64,000 nt of DNA, from NCBI RefSeq assembly GCF_000019965.1, contig NC_010571.1, positions 3,481,001 to 3,545,000 on the forward strand. Reading direction: 5' to 3'. The translations under genes and the position numbers were made by a program. A model generated the notes under the pieces. That model was not told the DNA's origin. It worked only from the letters and a program-made list of their open reading frames with translations, and ran no database searches. Origin of the DNA: Opitutus terrae PB90-1 (GTDB lineage: Bacteria > Verrucomicrobiota > Verrucomicrobiia > Opitutales > Opitutaceae). Positions 45,225-54,388 of the stretch are shown here, piece by piece (the stretch's first letter is position 1; each line of letters begins with the position of its first letter).

Positions 45225-46099
45225 GGATGAGAAGGAAGGACCTGCGCCTCGCGCCGGCGCTCAATCAAGGGACGCAAGGTGGCGAACCACAACTCGGCGG
45301 CAGCGGTGGCGCCGCGGGCGCTGAAATGCACGCCGTCCGATCGGTTGTCACCGTCCAACTGATCGAGATCGGGACCGACGGCGGCACGAGGCAACGCGCC
45401 CGCTGTGCGCTGAGCGAGACGGATCTGTTCGTTGCGCGGTGCGTCGTAATACAGCGTCGCCTGGGCGACCACGAAGATGCTGTTGGGGAACATCTGTTGG
45501 CAGTGGGATTGCACCGCCTGTACCGCGGCGAGGTAGTCCGCACCTGACGCGGTGGCGTTCAAACCTTCAGATTCGCCTTGGTGCCAGAGGATGAAATCAG
45601 GCGCCAAGCCGGTACGTTGCAGATCGGTCAACGTGGCCTCGAGCAGGGGAAAAGTTCGGCCGCCGGGCGCCCAGTCACGCGCGAAGCTCGATCCGCGGGC
45701 GGCGACGGCAAGGACAATGGCGTCGAATTGCTGTGATGCTGCGAGCTGGGCGCCGAGGCGGGTCCAGATGGATCCGCGTTCACCGTCAGCGCCGGGCAGT
45801 GGATCGCTCGCGTGGAAAAGTTGCCCGCGTTGAAGGGCGTAGACGCCGGCGCCACCGGATGCGCGGGTGGCCGCGTAATTGGCCGCATTGGACTGGCCGA
45901 CGGCGACCACGATCAGGCGTCGGTGAGCGGGCAGGGCGGCGACTTGGGCAGTCGAGACCTGCGCGGGCTGCAGTGCCGGGCCGGACTGTCGTCCCCATCG
46001 GCCAACCGGCCAGTGATGCTGCAGCGCGATTCCGGCGAGCACGCCGCCGAGGAATACAGCCGAGGTGCTGATAATGCGGCGCCGTGAGCTGGCCTGCAT
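45221..46099 (-). CDS. Membrane-anchored SGNH/sialate O-acetylesterase-like protein
   Basis: A 292-aa protein with one N-terminal anchor (RRIISTSAVFLGGVLAGIAL), so the enzymatic part is periplasmic. SGNH-type features are VVAVGQSNAANYAA (serine in GQSN), ILWHQGESEG, and the C-terminal DGVHFSARG with the Asp-x-x-His pair. It resembles the SASA/sialate O-acetylesterase group. Its stop overlaps the start of the AT3 gene downstream, and the pair likely acts together: either the SGNH protein accepts acetyl from AT3 and places it on the glycan, or it removes acetyl groups. Confidence 0.82.
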   Translation of the reverse strand: MQASSRRRIISTSAVFLGGVLAGIALQHHWPVGRWGRQSGPALQPAQVSTAQVAALPAHRRLIVVAVGQSNAANYAATRASGGAGVYALQRGQLFHASDPLPGADGERGSIWTRLGAQLAASQQFDAIVLAVAARGSSFARDWAPGGRTFPLLEATLTDLQRTGLAPDFILWHQGESEGLNATASGADYLAAVQAVQSHCQQMFPNSIFVVAQATLYYDAPRNEQIRLAQRTAGALPRAAVGPDLDQLDGDNRSDGVHFSARGATAAAELWFATLRPLIERRREAQVLPSHP

Positions 46100-46174
46100 C
46101 GGTCGGGGAGTTTTAGTGGGACGCGAGCGCGCGAAGCGATCCGAGGGGGCTTCGCAGGGAGTGGCGCACGATCG

Positions 46175-47716
46175 CTACGTTACGGTGGGCGCCGGTCGTT
46201 CGACTCGCATGTAGCGAACGAACGGCAAACAGGCGATGAAGATCGTCACGATCGACTGGAACAGCGATGTGACGAGCACGCTCGCGACCATCTCAAAGGA
46301 AACCATGATGCTCAACATCAACGCAAATGAGAGAAAGCCTTCGGCCGACAACAGCGGTTTGTAGGCGGTGAAGTTTTCAATCCAAGCGAAGATAAACCCG
46401 AGGACGAGCCCCAGGATCAGCGGTCCCCAGATTGAGCCGAAATTGCCGTAAGCCTCAGGCAGCAATCCCCAGGCGATGTAGGTGGTGAAGGTGGCGGCGA
46501 GGGTCTGGCGTCCAAAATGGACATTGAGCAGAACCTGTCCGGCGTGGGTTCGCGGCTTGTCGTTCCAGAAGACCCGAGGAACAAGCAACGGAGGAATCAA
46601 GGCGTAGGTTTGACCTTGCAGCGTCGGAATATGGGACGTCTCGACTGCGTTGATCACGAACAGGAGGTTCTGCAGATTGTTCACCCGGTTGGTCATCGAG
46701 GAGTCGTCGGCCGTGCCTTCCGCATTCTGAGGGCCGATCGCGAATGCCGTGTAGCTGGCCCGCGTCCATTCAGCGTAGCGGTCCACGATATGGGTTAAGC
46801 CGAAGGTTTGACCCTCGCCGTCCTCGGCTTCCCAGTATTTGGCCCTCATCTCGAACTTGCCGATGTGGAGGAACGAGATGATCGCTGCCATCACGACGGC
46901 CAACCGCCACGGGAAGCGGCCGGAGCCCCAGAATAGACCGATCACGACTGCGGCGACAAAATTGCTGGCTGCCGAAAGCAGGAAGCCGGAGGCCGAGATG
47001 AGACAGTTGGCGGACCAGAGCAGCCAGAACAGAACCGTAGTCTGGCGGTTGGCAGTTCTGGCGCCGATGGTCAGGGCTACCAAGAAATAGCCGGACATGC
47101 CGACCGAGTTGATCACGGCTGTTATGACCGAGTAGGTCCCGGCCGGTAGGACTTCGTACAGAATGCTCGTCAGGCCCAGCGAGAGCGCGACCGAATAGCC
47201 GGTCGAGGCAACGACCAAGCCGAGGCCAAGCCGATTGAGTTTCGCGTTCGGTTCCCCGGTGACGAACATCTCGAGGGCGTAAGCGTAGGGCCGCGCCGGT
47301 CGGGCCAGGTTCATCCCGAGCTTCCAGGCAGCGCCAAGCGCGCCCAGAAAAACGAGAATTTCGACGCCCGCCTGGGTGATCGATTCGGGCGGATACATCG
47401 TTACTGTCTCGTTTTGCGTGAAAAGCGGCAGCCCGTAGACGACGAGGTGTTGCACCGCGACGAGCGGCAACAGTGGTAGGCCGATGGCGGAGCCCGACCA
47501 GATGCGCAGGCAGAACAGGGTGCCTAGGCCCATCAACAAGAGGCTGGTGACCCCGGGTTGTCCGTCGTGATAAAGTTTACCCGCGGCGAGCAGGACGATG
47601 CCTGTCGTGACCAGCATGCCGGGCCGCAGAAACGCGCGAACCGCCAACGCGAGTTCGTTGATCTGGGTGTAGCGGTCCAGCTGTCGTGGACGGGATGGCC
47701 GGGCAGGAGCGAACAT
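46175..47716 (-). CDS. Multi-span polysaccharide polymerase-like membrane protein (Wzy candidate)
   Basis: A 513-aa protein with about twelve hydrophobic segments and a large extra-membrane loop (about residues 300-390) containing FEMRAKYWEAEDGEGQTFGL and LLVPRVFWNDKPRTHAGQ. The latter resembles the PxxxxxxKP(x)n loop common in oligosaccharide repeat-unit polymerases. No defined family could be recognised with confidence. It lies in the middle of the glycosyltransferase operon, 14 bp after the upstream gene, where a Wzy-type polymerase would be expected. Confidence 0.7.
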   Translation of the reverse strand: MFAPARPSRPRQLDRYTQINELALAVRAFLRPGMLVTTGIVLLAAGKLYHDGQPGVTSLLLMGLGTLFCLRIWSGSAIGLPLLPLVAVQHLVVYGLPLFTQNETVTMYPPESITQAGVEILVFLGALGAAWKLGMNLARPARPYAYALEMFVTGEPNAKLNRLGLGLVVASTGYSVALSLGLTSILYEVLPAGTYSVITAVINSVGMSGYFLVALTIGARTANRQTTVLFWLLWSANCLISASGFLLSAASNFVAAVVIGLFWGSGRFPWRLAVVMAAIISFLHIGKFEMRAKYWEAEDGEGQTFGLTHIVDRYAEWTRASYTAFAIGPQNAEGTADDSSMTNRVNNLQNLLFVINAVETSHIPTLQGQTYALIPPLLVPRVFWNDKPRTHAGQVLLNVHFGRQTLAATFTTYIAWGLLPEAYGNFGSIWGPLILGLVLGFIFAWIENFTAYKPLLSAEGFLSFALMLSIMVSFEMVASVLVTSLFQSIVTIFIACLPFVRYMRVERPAPTVT

Positions 47717-47730
47717 GCGGATGCGGGCGA

Positions 47731-49047
47731 CTAGACGGCGCCGCGGCGCACGGAGCCCACGGCGTTATCGAACACAACCCCGAGTTTGGCGGTCATCGCT
47801 TCGGCGGTGAAGGGCTCCAGCTGGGCGGGCGCCGCGACGGGGACGCGTCGCCACGCGCCATCCTTGAACCACCGCTCGAAGATATGCGCGGCGGTCTGTT
47901 CGACGTCGGTGTCGTGGCCGAAAGCGATCCTTAGGCCCGCGCCCGCCGATTCGGCGATCGAATGCACCGCGCTGCAATGATGGAAAAGGATGAGAAGCGG
48001 GCGCCGGGCTAGAAGATACGGGAAAATTTTTGACGCGCTATAGGTGGCGTCCTGCGAGCCCAGGGCGAGAATGGCGTCCGCATTGATCAAGTAAGAAAGC
48101 GCGTCGAAATACGGCACACGGGTGGGATGCTCCTGCACGAATGCGTCCACGCCGAGCGCGCGCGCGATGGGCATGATTGACTCGGCTGCAGCGGCCCCGG
48201 GCGCGTAGCTCGTGCCGATGAAATGGAGACGCAGGCGTCCGGCGGCCGCGGGATCCGAATTCAAGTAGCGCTTAAACCCCTGCAGAAGCATCGTAACGGC
48301 TGGCGCCAGGTCCGACCCACCACGGCCCGCATAAACATGGTGAATGAGACCGTCTGCCCGTGGAACGAGCAGGCTCGTGGGAGTGTGTTGGCGGGCGATT
48401 TGCAGGTCCCCGTCCGCCGCGCCGAAGGGCAGAAACACAACGCGAGTCGCATCGAACCACGGGTAGCGCTGCGCCAGCATGGGTCCGTAAGCGTCAGAGA
48501 CCGCCACGATACCGGAGGCATCACGCAACGTGCCGGGCTCGTGTCGGCGCGCGCGGAATTGGGCAAACGCAAATTTCAACTTTCCCCCGGGCGGGCGGGT
48601 TCGGGTGCGAGCGTAGTACGGGTTGATCCACGGATCCTGGTAGTCGAAGACATAGCGCACCCCGAATTTTCGCTGCCACCGAGGCCCCAGCGCGAACGCG
48701 TCGAACTGTGTGGTGCTGAAGAACGCGAGATCGAACCGCTCGCCACGAAGCAAGCTCTCTCCGGCAACGCGCAGCGCCCGACCGCAGCGAAGCCAGAGCC
48801 CGCCGAAACCGAACCGCCGTGTCAGGGCCGGCGAAATCCCGCGTGCGCGGACGATTCGCACATTCGCCGGGTAGGTGGTCTCGAGCAGGGGCTCGCGTAC
48901 ACCTCCTTCGATCGATGCGGGGTCCAGCGCCAGCACGGTGGGCTCCCAGCCGAGCGAGCGAAGGTGCGGCAGGGCCATGCGCACCCGCTGCATGTCTGGC
49001 GCGTTGATGGGCGGAAAATGCGGACTGACGACAAGAACCTTTTTCAC
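47731..49047 (-). CDS. GT4-like glycosyltransferase
   Basis: A 438-aa GT-B protein. The start chosen is GTG at 49047 (protein begins KKVLVVSPHFPPINAPD after the initiator), 11 bp after the upstream stop; an in-frame ATG at 49086 would overlap the upstream gene by 28 bp. FDYQDPWINPYYA is a hallmark of transferases with an N-terminal GT4-like domain that act in O-antigen synthesis. The C-terminal region has HVYAGRGGSDLAP and ILALGSQDATYSASKIFPYLLARRPLL, a divergent form of the donor loop. Specificity is unknown. Confidence 0.82.
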   Translation of the reverse strand: MKKVLVVSPHFPPINAPDMQRVRMALPHLRSLGWEPTVLALDPASIEGGVREPLLETTYPANVRIVRARGISPALTRRFGFGGLWLRCGRALRVAGESLLRGERFDLAFFSTTQFDAFALGPRWQRKFGVRYVFDYQDPWINPYYARTRTRPPGGKLKFAFAQFRARRHEPGTLRDASGIVAVSDAYGPMLAQRYPWFDATRVVFLPFGAADGDLQIARQHTPTSLLVPRADGLIHHVYAGRGGSDLAPAVTMLLQGFKRYLNSDPAAAGRLRLHFIGTSYAPGAAAAESIMPIARALGVDAFVQEHPTRVPYFDALSYLINADAILALGSQDATYSASKIFPYLLARRPLLILFHHCSAVHSIAESAGAGLRIAFGHDTDVEQTAAHIFERWFKDGAWRRVPVAAPAQLEPFTAEAMTAKLGVVFDNAVGSVRRGAV

Positions 49048-49058
49048 CTTGTGCGAAG

Positions 49059-49748
49059 TCAGCTCATCAGCCGCGAAAACAGCCATGGGTACGGTGCGCG
49101 CACGAGGTGCACGCCATACGCATCGCGGATCATCCGCCGGTTTTTCGAACCCGGCCGCAGCAGAATGTCCAGGTAATAGCCCAAACGGTAAGTTCGTCGC
49201 GTGCTCCATTGCTGCCACGCGTCCCGGGTGACGAAATGATGGATGACCGGCATGAAATTCCAGCGGCGATCGAGCGACTCGAGTTTTCCCATCGTCCATG
49301 CGCTGCGGTTGAGGGCGCTCTGGTCGGCGTAGCCCCAGATCGTTGCGTCGCTGCCGCGCACCAATGCATCGGCGAACACGGGCGCCGTGCTTTTGTCGGC
49401 CACGATGAACCCGGTGTTGCCGGTCCATTTGACGCAGGCGGCGCGCGTGTGCCGCTGCTCCTCGTCCGGAACCAGTCCGATGCTTCCAAGCGGCGTATCC
49501 GGAGGCGGCGGGGCATGACGGGAAATCAACAGGTCGTCATCGACGATCACGTAACGGTCGTAGTCTGGAAAATGGGCCGGTATCGCGAGCTTGTTGAAAT
49601 GCGGCGGTCGCTCTGCTGGAATCAGTGACCGGCGTATCACTTGGAATTCCATCCCGCAACGGCGGCTCCAGTCTTCCATCCGCGGAAGCGAATAGCGTGT
49701 GAGCCGGTCGCGCGCGCCGATGGAAACGGTGGCGAGCAGCGTTCTCAT
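49059..49748 (-). CDS. Putative GT-A glycosyltransferase
   Basis: A 229-aa protein. It opens MRTLLATVSIGARDRLTRYS and has a DDD metal-binding motif in RYVIVDDDLLISRHAP. NTGFIVADKST and ADQSALNRSAW resemble the acceptor segments of GT8-type and related GT-A transferases, in which an NTG(V/I) and a DQ pair are typical. It is shorter than most GT8 enzymes. Its ATG at 49748 overlaps the upstream stop as ATGA. Family assignment is tentative. Confidence 0.7.
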   Translation of the reverse strand: MRTLLATVSIGARDRLTRYSLPRMEDWSRRCGMEFQVIRRSLIPAERPPHFNKLAIPAHFPDYDRYVIVDDDLLISRHAPPPPDTPLGSIGLVPDEEQRHTRAACVKWTGNTGFIVADKSTAPVFADALVRGSDATIWGYADQSALNRSAWTMGKLESLDRRWNFMPVIHHFVTRDAWQQWSTRRTYRLGYYLDILLRPGSKNRRMIRDAYGVHLVRAPYPWLFSRLMS

Positions 49749-50791
49749 CGTACCGTGCAGTTCGCGACGCACTCGGCGTAGAGTTTCAGGTAGCGCTCGA
49801 CGCAGCCGCCCGGACTGAAGCGCTGCTCCGCGTCGCGCCTGCAAACCGTCCGATCGAGTTCCGGGATTCGGCGGACAGCGGCGGCGCCATCGTCCACGTT
49901 CGTCAGGAAGAGCCCGGTCACGCCGGGCTGTACGATCTCCGGCAACGCGCCGCGAGCACACGACAGCACCGGCGTCCCCGCGGCGAGTGCCTCTGCGAAG
50001 ACGATCCCAAATGGTTCATCCCATTGGATTGGCACGAGCAGGGCAGCGCATTGGCCGAGCAGTTCGTTTTTCCTTCGATCGTCGACTTCGCCGATCCACT
50101 CGATGCCGTTCCGGCCGAGGTGTGGTTCCACCTGATCGCGAAAAAACGCCGCCTCGGGGCCGCTGGCCGGCCGATTGCCGGCGACCCACAGCCGGCGGCC
50201 GGCACGCCGGGCGATCGCGATGGCGAGATCAGGCCCCTTGATGGATTCAACGCGGCTGAGGAAGAGGAGCGGTGCGTCGGCGGGCACCTGCGGCGCAAAG
50301 TCGATGCGGGTGATATCAGCAAAATTGTGGATGGCGTGCCACGCGACGCTTGGCGATCGGCCCTGTATGCAAATGTACTCGCTGCACGCGGTAAACGTCA
50401 GCGTACCTCGTCGCGCGAGCCGCAGTGCGGGCCGCACCTGCGCCGGGCTCGTGTGACGTTGGTAGGACATGATCTTGGGGCGGCGACTCGGCAGCACCGC
50501 CGTGAGATACGCCAGCCGCGCGAAACTGTGGATCACGTCCGGATCGAAGTCGCGAACCGCCCGGCTGAGTGCGAGCGCGTTGCGAAGCGTGTCCGCCTTC
50601 CCCGCAACGGACTCGCCCGGCCAAGCACTCATGAATTCGCACGTGCAGGTCGAGCCGCGCTTGGCGATGAGTCCGACCGCGTGTCCGCGGGTTCTCAGTT
50701 CGCGGATGAGTGCATCCACAATCCGCTCGATGCCGCCGTAGCCGGTGGGCGGAACGGGCAGGATGGGGTCTGCGGCAAGGAGGATGCGCAT
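49745..50791 (-). CDS. GT4 glycosyltransferase
   Basis: A 348-aa GT-B enzyme starting MRILLAADPILPVPPTGYGG with the glycine-rich GYGGIERIV loop used for the donor phosphate. VIHSFARLAYL and LFLSRVESIKGPDLAIAIA follow, then E-x7-E in DEPFGIVFAEALAAGTPVL. The frame extends upstream but those residues are not family-like. The 23-bp gap to the upstream gene and ATGA overlap with the downstream gene put it firmly in the operon. Confidence 0.9.
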   Translation of the reverse strand: MRILLAADPILPVPPTGYGGIERIVDALIRELRTRGHAVGLIAKRGSTCTCEFMSAWPGESVAGKADTLRNALALSRAVRDFDPDVIHSFARLAYLTAVLPSRRPKIMSYQRHTSPAQVRPALRLARRGTLTFTACSEYICIQGRSPSVAWHAIHNFADITRIDFAPQVPADAPLLFLSRVESIKGPDLAIAIARRAGRRLWVAGNRPASGPEAAFFRDQVEPHLGRNGIEWIGEVDDRRKNELLGQCAALLVPIQWDEPFGIVFAEALAAGTPVLSCARGALPEIVQPGVTGLFLTNVDDGAAAVRRIPELDRTVCRRDAEQRFSPGGCVERYLKLYAECVANCTVR

Positions 50792-50814
50792 CGATGAAGG
50801 TATGTCAGTCTGCG

Positions 50815-52056
50815 TCACCGTTTGCGCAGGTAAGGCCGGAGCGCGTCGAGCAGCACGCGCTGTTCGCAATCCCAGTTGTAGCGTTCGTGGCCGAGTCGCC
50901 ACGCCTCGGTTGCCGCGGTGGCCGGTTGACCGCTAAACCAGCGATCGAGATTTGCTGCCGCGGTGCTCGGCTCGGTGAGATCCACGATGAGGGCGGCTGA
51001 GCCGAGATCGGTGGCGAGCGCCCGCTGCGCTGATGTCGGCGTGAGGGCGACCGGCACACCTCCGAGCAGGTATGTGAAGATTTTGTTGCCCAAGCAAAGA
51101 TCGTGGTTCAGCGGGTGGGGTTGCTCGAGCGAAAGACCGAGATGGGCATGGCTCGCGAGCCGAGCCATTTCGCTGGCGGGTGCGGGTGGAAGAAACAGGG
51201 GGACTCGTGCCCCCACGATGCGGGCGCGGGTCGTCAGCTCGGTTTGGTACGCGTCGGCGACGAACCCGCGAAGTTCCAGGCGCGTCGGTGTGCGCATACG
51301 GGCGACCACGTCGATCATCTGTTCGAGCCCCCGGCCCGGGCCGATGGTTTGTGAAAACCAATAAAGAGCGGCCGGCTGTTGTTCAGTCGGTGCAGACCGG
51401 ACCGCCGGCACGGTGGGCGCCTCCGCGAGCGGAAACACATTCAGCAGGCACACCGGCTTTACGCTGTAAGTTCGGGCGTAAGCTTCGGCGATCAGCGGCG
51501 AAGCAGCGGAGACGAAACTTGCTCGAGGCAATAGTTCGCCAAGCACGTGCGGCACCGCCCGGGCGAGCGCCCGGTTTTGTTGAACAAGATCGCTTTCGCC
51601 CTCATGCCAGTCTTCCGCGTCGAACCCGTAAGCTACGCTGCGCCGGGACGCCGCGGTCGCGGCTGCAGCCAGGCCCGGCAACCCGCCGAAGCCAAAATAG
51701 AACGCCGCCGGCACACGGATTGCGGCCGCGACGAGCGCTGGCACACCCGCGTGCAACGCTTGCGCGGCGGTGTGCGTGCCCGGCCGAGAGCCATGAAGCA
51801 TCCGGCGCCGCGCGAATTCCCGGCGCAGCCGCAATAGGATGCCGCGAATGCCCCGGTGGTAAGCCACGCGAGTACATGACCATTCCGCTGGCGCGAGAAT
51901 GGTCTGATCGAGTGACTCCGCGGGTGCAAAGTAGCGACCGGCGACGACATGCACCTTGTAGCCAGCGGAAGCCAGCGAGTTCGCGGCTTTGACCAACCGC
52001 GGGGTCGAGGTCAGGTGCCCCGGGGTGAGGAGGCAAACGTCGTTCAGGGGCGCCAT
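50815..52056 (-). CDS. GT4-like glycosyltransferase
   Basis: A 413-aa GT-B protein. The N-terminus MAPLNDVCLLTPGHLTSTPR, FDAEDWHEGE, and the C-terminal WFSQTIGPGRGLEQMIDV and EQPHPLNHDLCLGNKIFTYL are recognisable as a GT4-related transferase in which the E-x7-E motif has been replaced by the LxNKxFTYL form. The ATG at 52056 is 11 bp downstream of the preceding stop. The donor could be a deoxy- or amino-sugar; this is open. Confidence 0.8.
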   Translation of the reverse strand: MAPLNDVCLLTPGHLTSTPRLVKAANSLASAGYKVHVVAGRYFAPAESLDQTILAPAEWSCTRVAYHRGIRGILLRLRREFARRRMLHGSRPGTHTAAQALHAGVPALVAAAIRVPAAFYFGFGGLPGLAAAATAASRRSVAYGFDAEDWHEGESDLVQQNRALARAVPHVLGELLPRASFVSAASPLIAEAYARTYSVKPVCLLNVFPLAEAPTVPAVRSAPTEQQPAALYWFSQTIGPGRGLEQMIDVVARMRTPTRLELRGFVADAYQTELTTRARIVGARVPLFLPPAPASEMARLASHAHLGLSLEQPHPLNHDLCLGNKIFTYLLGGVPVALTPTSAQRALATDLGSAALIVDLTEPSTAAANLDRWFSGQPATAATEAWRLGHERYNWDCEQRVLLDALRPYLRKR

Positions 52057-52067
52057 CTCGTGGAATA

Positions 52068-53327
52068 TCAGCGCTGCGGAGGCCGCGGCTCGAGGGCAGC
52101 ACGCAGCGCCGCGCGATAGTCGGACCATTGCCAGCCGGCGGCCGTGTGGCGGGCACGGACCCGCATGGCGCGAAGCTGGTCACGCTGCTCGCTGCAGCGA
52201 CGGAGAGTATCAGCAATCGCATCAGCGTCCGCGGGAGGGAAAAGCAGTCCGTTCTCGTGCTCGCACAGCAGATCCGCCGCCCCGGCGCGCGGCGTTGTCA
52301 GCACGGGCAATCCGCGTGACCACGCCTCGGTGACCACCATGCCGAAACCGTCGCACAACGTCGGGAATATTAGCGCGTCGCTGGCGTGATAATGCGCCAT
52401 CAATTCTGCGCGCGGGATCGATCCGCCCAACTCGACGCCTGCGGGCAATGGCCGGAGCAGTTCGTCGGGCAGGCGGATCGTGCCGAACACCCGCAACTGG
52501 GCGATCTCGCCGAGGCGATGTTCACGCCAAGCCTGGAGCAGATAGTGGGCGCCTTTGCGCGCCGAGAACGTTCCGGCCCACAGCAGCTGTACGCGCGGAT
52601 CGTTCGTTCCTCCGGATTGCGCCGCCTCCTCGCTTACCGCGGGCGGCGAGCCGTAAGGTACGATTCGAACCTTCCGCACATCGAGTCCTGCGTGCGCGAA
52701 ACTATCGCGCGTGAACTTCGACGCGGCGATCACGACGTCAGCGGCGTTCCATTCCGCTCGGCGCCGGGCCGTGCGCGCTTCTTCACGACGGGCGGTGTGG
52801 CGATAATAAGGCGTTCGGAGCACCGGCCAGCGGCGCGCTTCAGCCTCGAGAATGGCTCGGACGAACTGTGGTTCGGGCGCGGGCACATCATAGCAGGTGC
52901 AGATCCCGAGTTGCCGGCCGCGGGTGAGCGCCGCCAGGGAGGAGTACTCGTAGCCGTAAACGAGGTCGTGCGCGCGAGTGAGTTCCCGAGCGACGGCGCG
53001 ATCGAAGGCCGGCTCAGCCCAGGCCCACACCCGATCGGTGAGCCGACCACCGCGATCGACACGGCTGACCGCCAATCGGAGCAATTCCGTCCACGGAAGG
53101 CTCTGCACTTTTTCTGGCGGAAGCTCGGTCACGGCGCGCCGCGCGAGCTGCCGGCAGAGGTCAAAACGGGCCAGGCGGGCGACGCCACAGGCGAGCTGTT
53201 GCCACCGGCTCGACGGATTGTCCCGCAGCGTGGTGACGAACCGGTCCAAGCGTCCGGCCTCGTGAAACGCCCGCGCCGCCTGTTGGACAAACGGCGCCAC
53301 GCTGGGATGAGAGATCAGGACACTCAT
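52068..53327 (-). CDS. GT4 glycosyltransferase
   Basis: A 419-aa GT-B enzyme. It begins MSVLISHPSVAPFVQQAARA. YGYEYSSLAAL and CTCYDVPAPEPQ lie in the acceptor domain. LLWAGTFSARKGAHYLLQAW and the E-x7-E motif GFGMVVTEAWSRGLPVLTT are in the donor domain. The ATG at 53327 overlaps the stop of the acyltransferase gene as ATGA; an in-frame GTG at 53339 is less likely because it breaks that junction. No residue reveals the sugar. Confidence 0.9.
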   Translation of the reverse strand: MSVLISHPSVAPFVQQAARAFHEAGRLDRFVTTLRDNPSSRWQQLACGVARLARFDLCRQLARRAVTELPPEKVQSLPWTELLRLAVSRVDRGGRLTDRVWAWAEPAFDRAVARELTRAHDLVYGYEYSSLAALTRGRQLGICTCYDVPAPEPQFVRAILEAEARRWPVLRTPYYRHTARREEARTARRRAEWNAADVVIAASKFTRDSFAHAGLDVRKVRIVPYGSPPAVSEEAAQSGGTNDPRVQLLWAGTFSARKGAHYLLQAWREHRLGEIAQLRVFGTIRLPDELLRPLPAGVELGGSIPRAELMAHYHASDALIFPTLCDGFGMVVTEAWSRGLPVLTTPRAGAADLLCEHENGLLFPPADADAIADTLRRCSEQRDQLRAMRVRARHTAAGWQWSDYRAALRAALEPRPPQR

Positions 53328-54388
53328 GCAATCTGACACTCCACCTGCAACTTTGGCCGGTGGCGCCAGCGCTCGATCGGGCCTTCGACAAGGCGGCTGA
53401 AGATCCAGGCGCAGTAGAGCGTGAGCGCCAGGGCCCCCAACAGCAGCAGTGCGTAAAGCGGCGAGTCAGGCGGCACATACCGACGACCAAGATTCAGCGA
53501 CCGGCTAAGCAGCGGAGCGTGGACGAGATAAAGCGAGTAGGACCACACGCCGATCTGTCCGAGCCACTGCCACGCTGGCCAGCGAATAAGGTCCTGGTCA
53601 TGGCGATAGGCAGCCAGGAGCACGATCGCAGTAAGAACGGATACGAGATGCAGCTGGCCTATCGGGTTCGCAGGAATCAGCAAGGTCACGAACGCGAGCG
53701 TAAGGACGACGGCGATTCCAAGCCATACCTTACGACGCAGCAAAAAGGCATGAGCCAGAAATCCCGTCCAGAATTCCGGCCAAAACCTGAGCGGCGTTTC
53801 AATTTCGCATGACCGGATAAGGAAGCAGAAGACGGTGAGCACGCAGCCCGCCGTAATCACTCCCCACTCGCCAACGGCCGGTCGGAAGGCGAGAAAAAGA
53901 GCCGCAATCAGGTAGAAGGCGGCCTCGTAGGCGAGGGTCCAGCTGACGAGTAGCAGCGAAGGAACTTCAAACCAATGCTGCACCAATCCGAAGTCCAGGA
54001 ACCAGGCCCACATGGAAGGCGGCAACGCCGAGGCAGGCGATTTGCCGTTAAAAGGGACGGCTGCCAGCCCGAGCAGGAGGCAGACGAGCAGGGTGGCCCA
54101 GTACGCGGGCATGATCCGCCAGAATCGATCGCGCATAAAGGCGCGCGGGCCTCGGCCGCTCCGGACGAGCGAAGCAATTTTCTCGGCGATACAAAATCCA
54201 CTCAGGACAAAAAACACGTGCACGCCCTGCCAGCCGAGTTCGGCACAAGCAGCGAACGGCAGCAGGGGAGCCCACATCGCAGTATCGAAGGTGGATCCGA
54301 ACGCGTGAAAGACCGCGACGGCCAGAGCCGCCATCCCGCGGAGGTGGTCGACGAACGCGAACCGCCCAAGCGTCTGAGGCTCGGTCAT
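53324..54388 (-). CDS. Acyltransferase family 3 membrane O-acyltransferase
   Basis: A 354-aa membrane protein with about ten helices, the second AT3 enzyme of the locus. FAFVDHLRGMAALAVAVFHAF carries the catalytic histidine. GVHVFFVLSGFCIAEKI and RDRFWRIMPAYWATLL are conserved blocks, and FSRLVEGPIERW closes the last helix. It lacks an SGNH extension and, unlike the other AT3, has no SGNH gene beside it. Both its start and its stop overlap neighbouring genes as ATGA. Confidence 0.9.
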   Translation of the reverse strand: MTEPQTLGRFAFVDHLRGMAALAVAVFHAFGSTFDTAMWAPLLPFAACAELGWQGVHVFFVLSGFCIAEKIASLVRSGRGPRAFMRDRFWRIMPAYWATLLVCLLLGLAAVPFNGKSPASALPPSMWAWFLDFGLVQHWFEVPSLLLVSWTLAYEAAFYLIAALFLAFRPAVGEWGVITAGCVLTVFCFLIRSCEIETPLRFWPEFWTGFLAHAFLLRRKVWLGIAVVLTLAFVTLLIPANPIGQLHLVSVLTAIVLLAAYRHDQDLIRWPAWQWLGQIGVWSYSLYLVHAPLLSRSLNLGRRYVPPDSPLYALLLLGALALTLYCAWIFSRLVEGPIERWRHRPKLQVECQIA

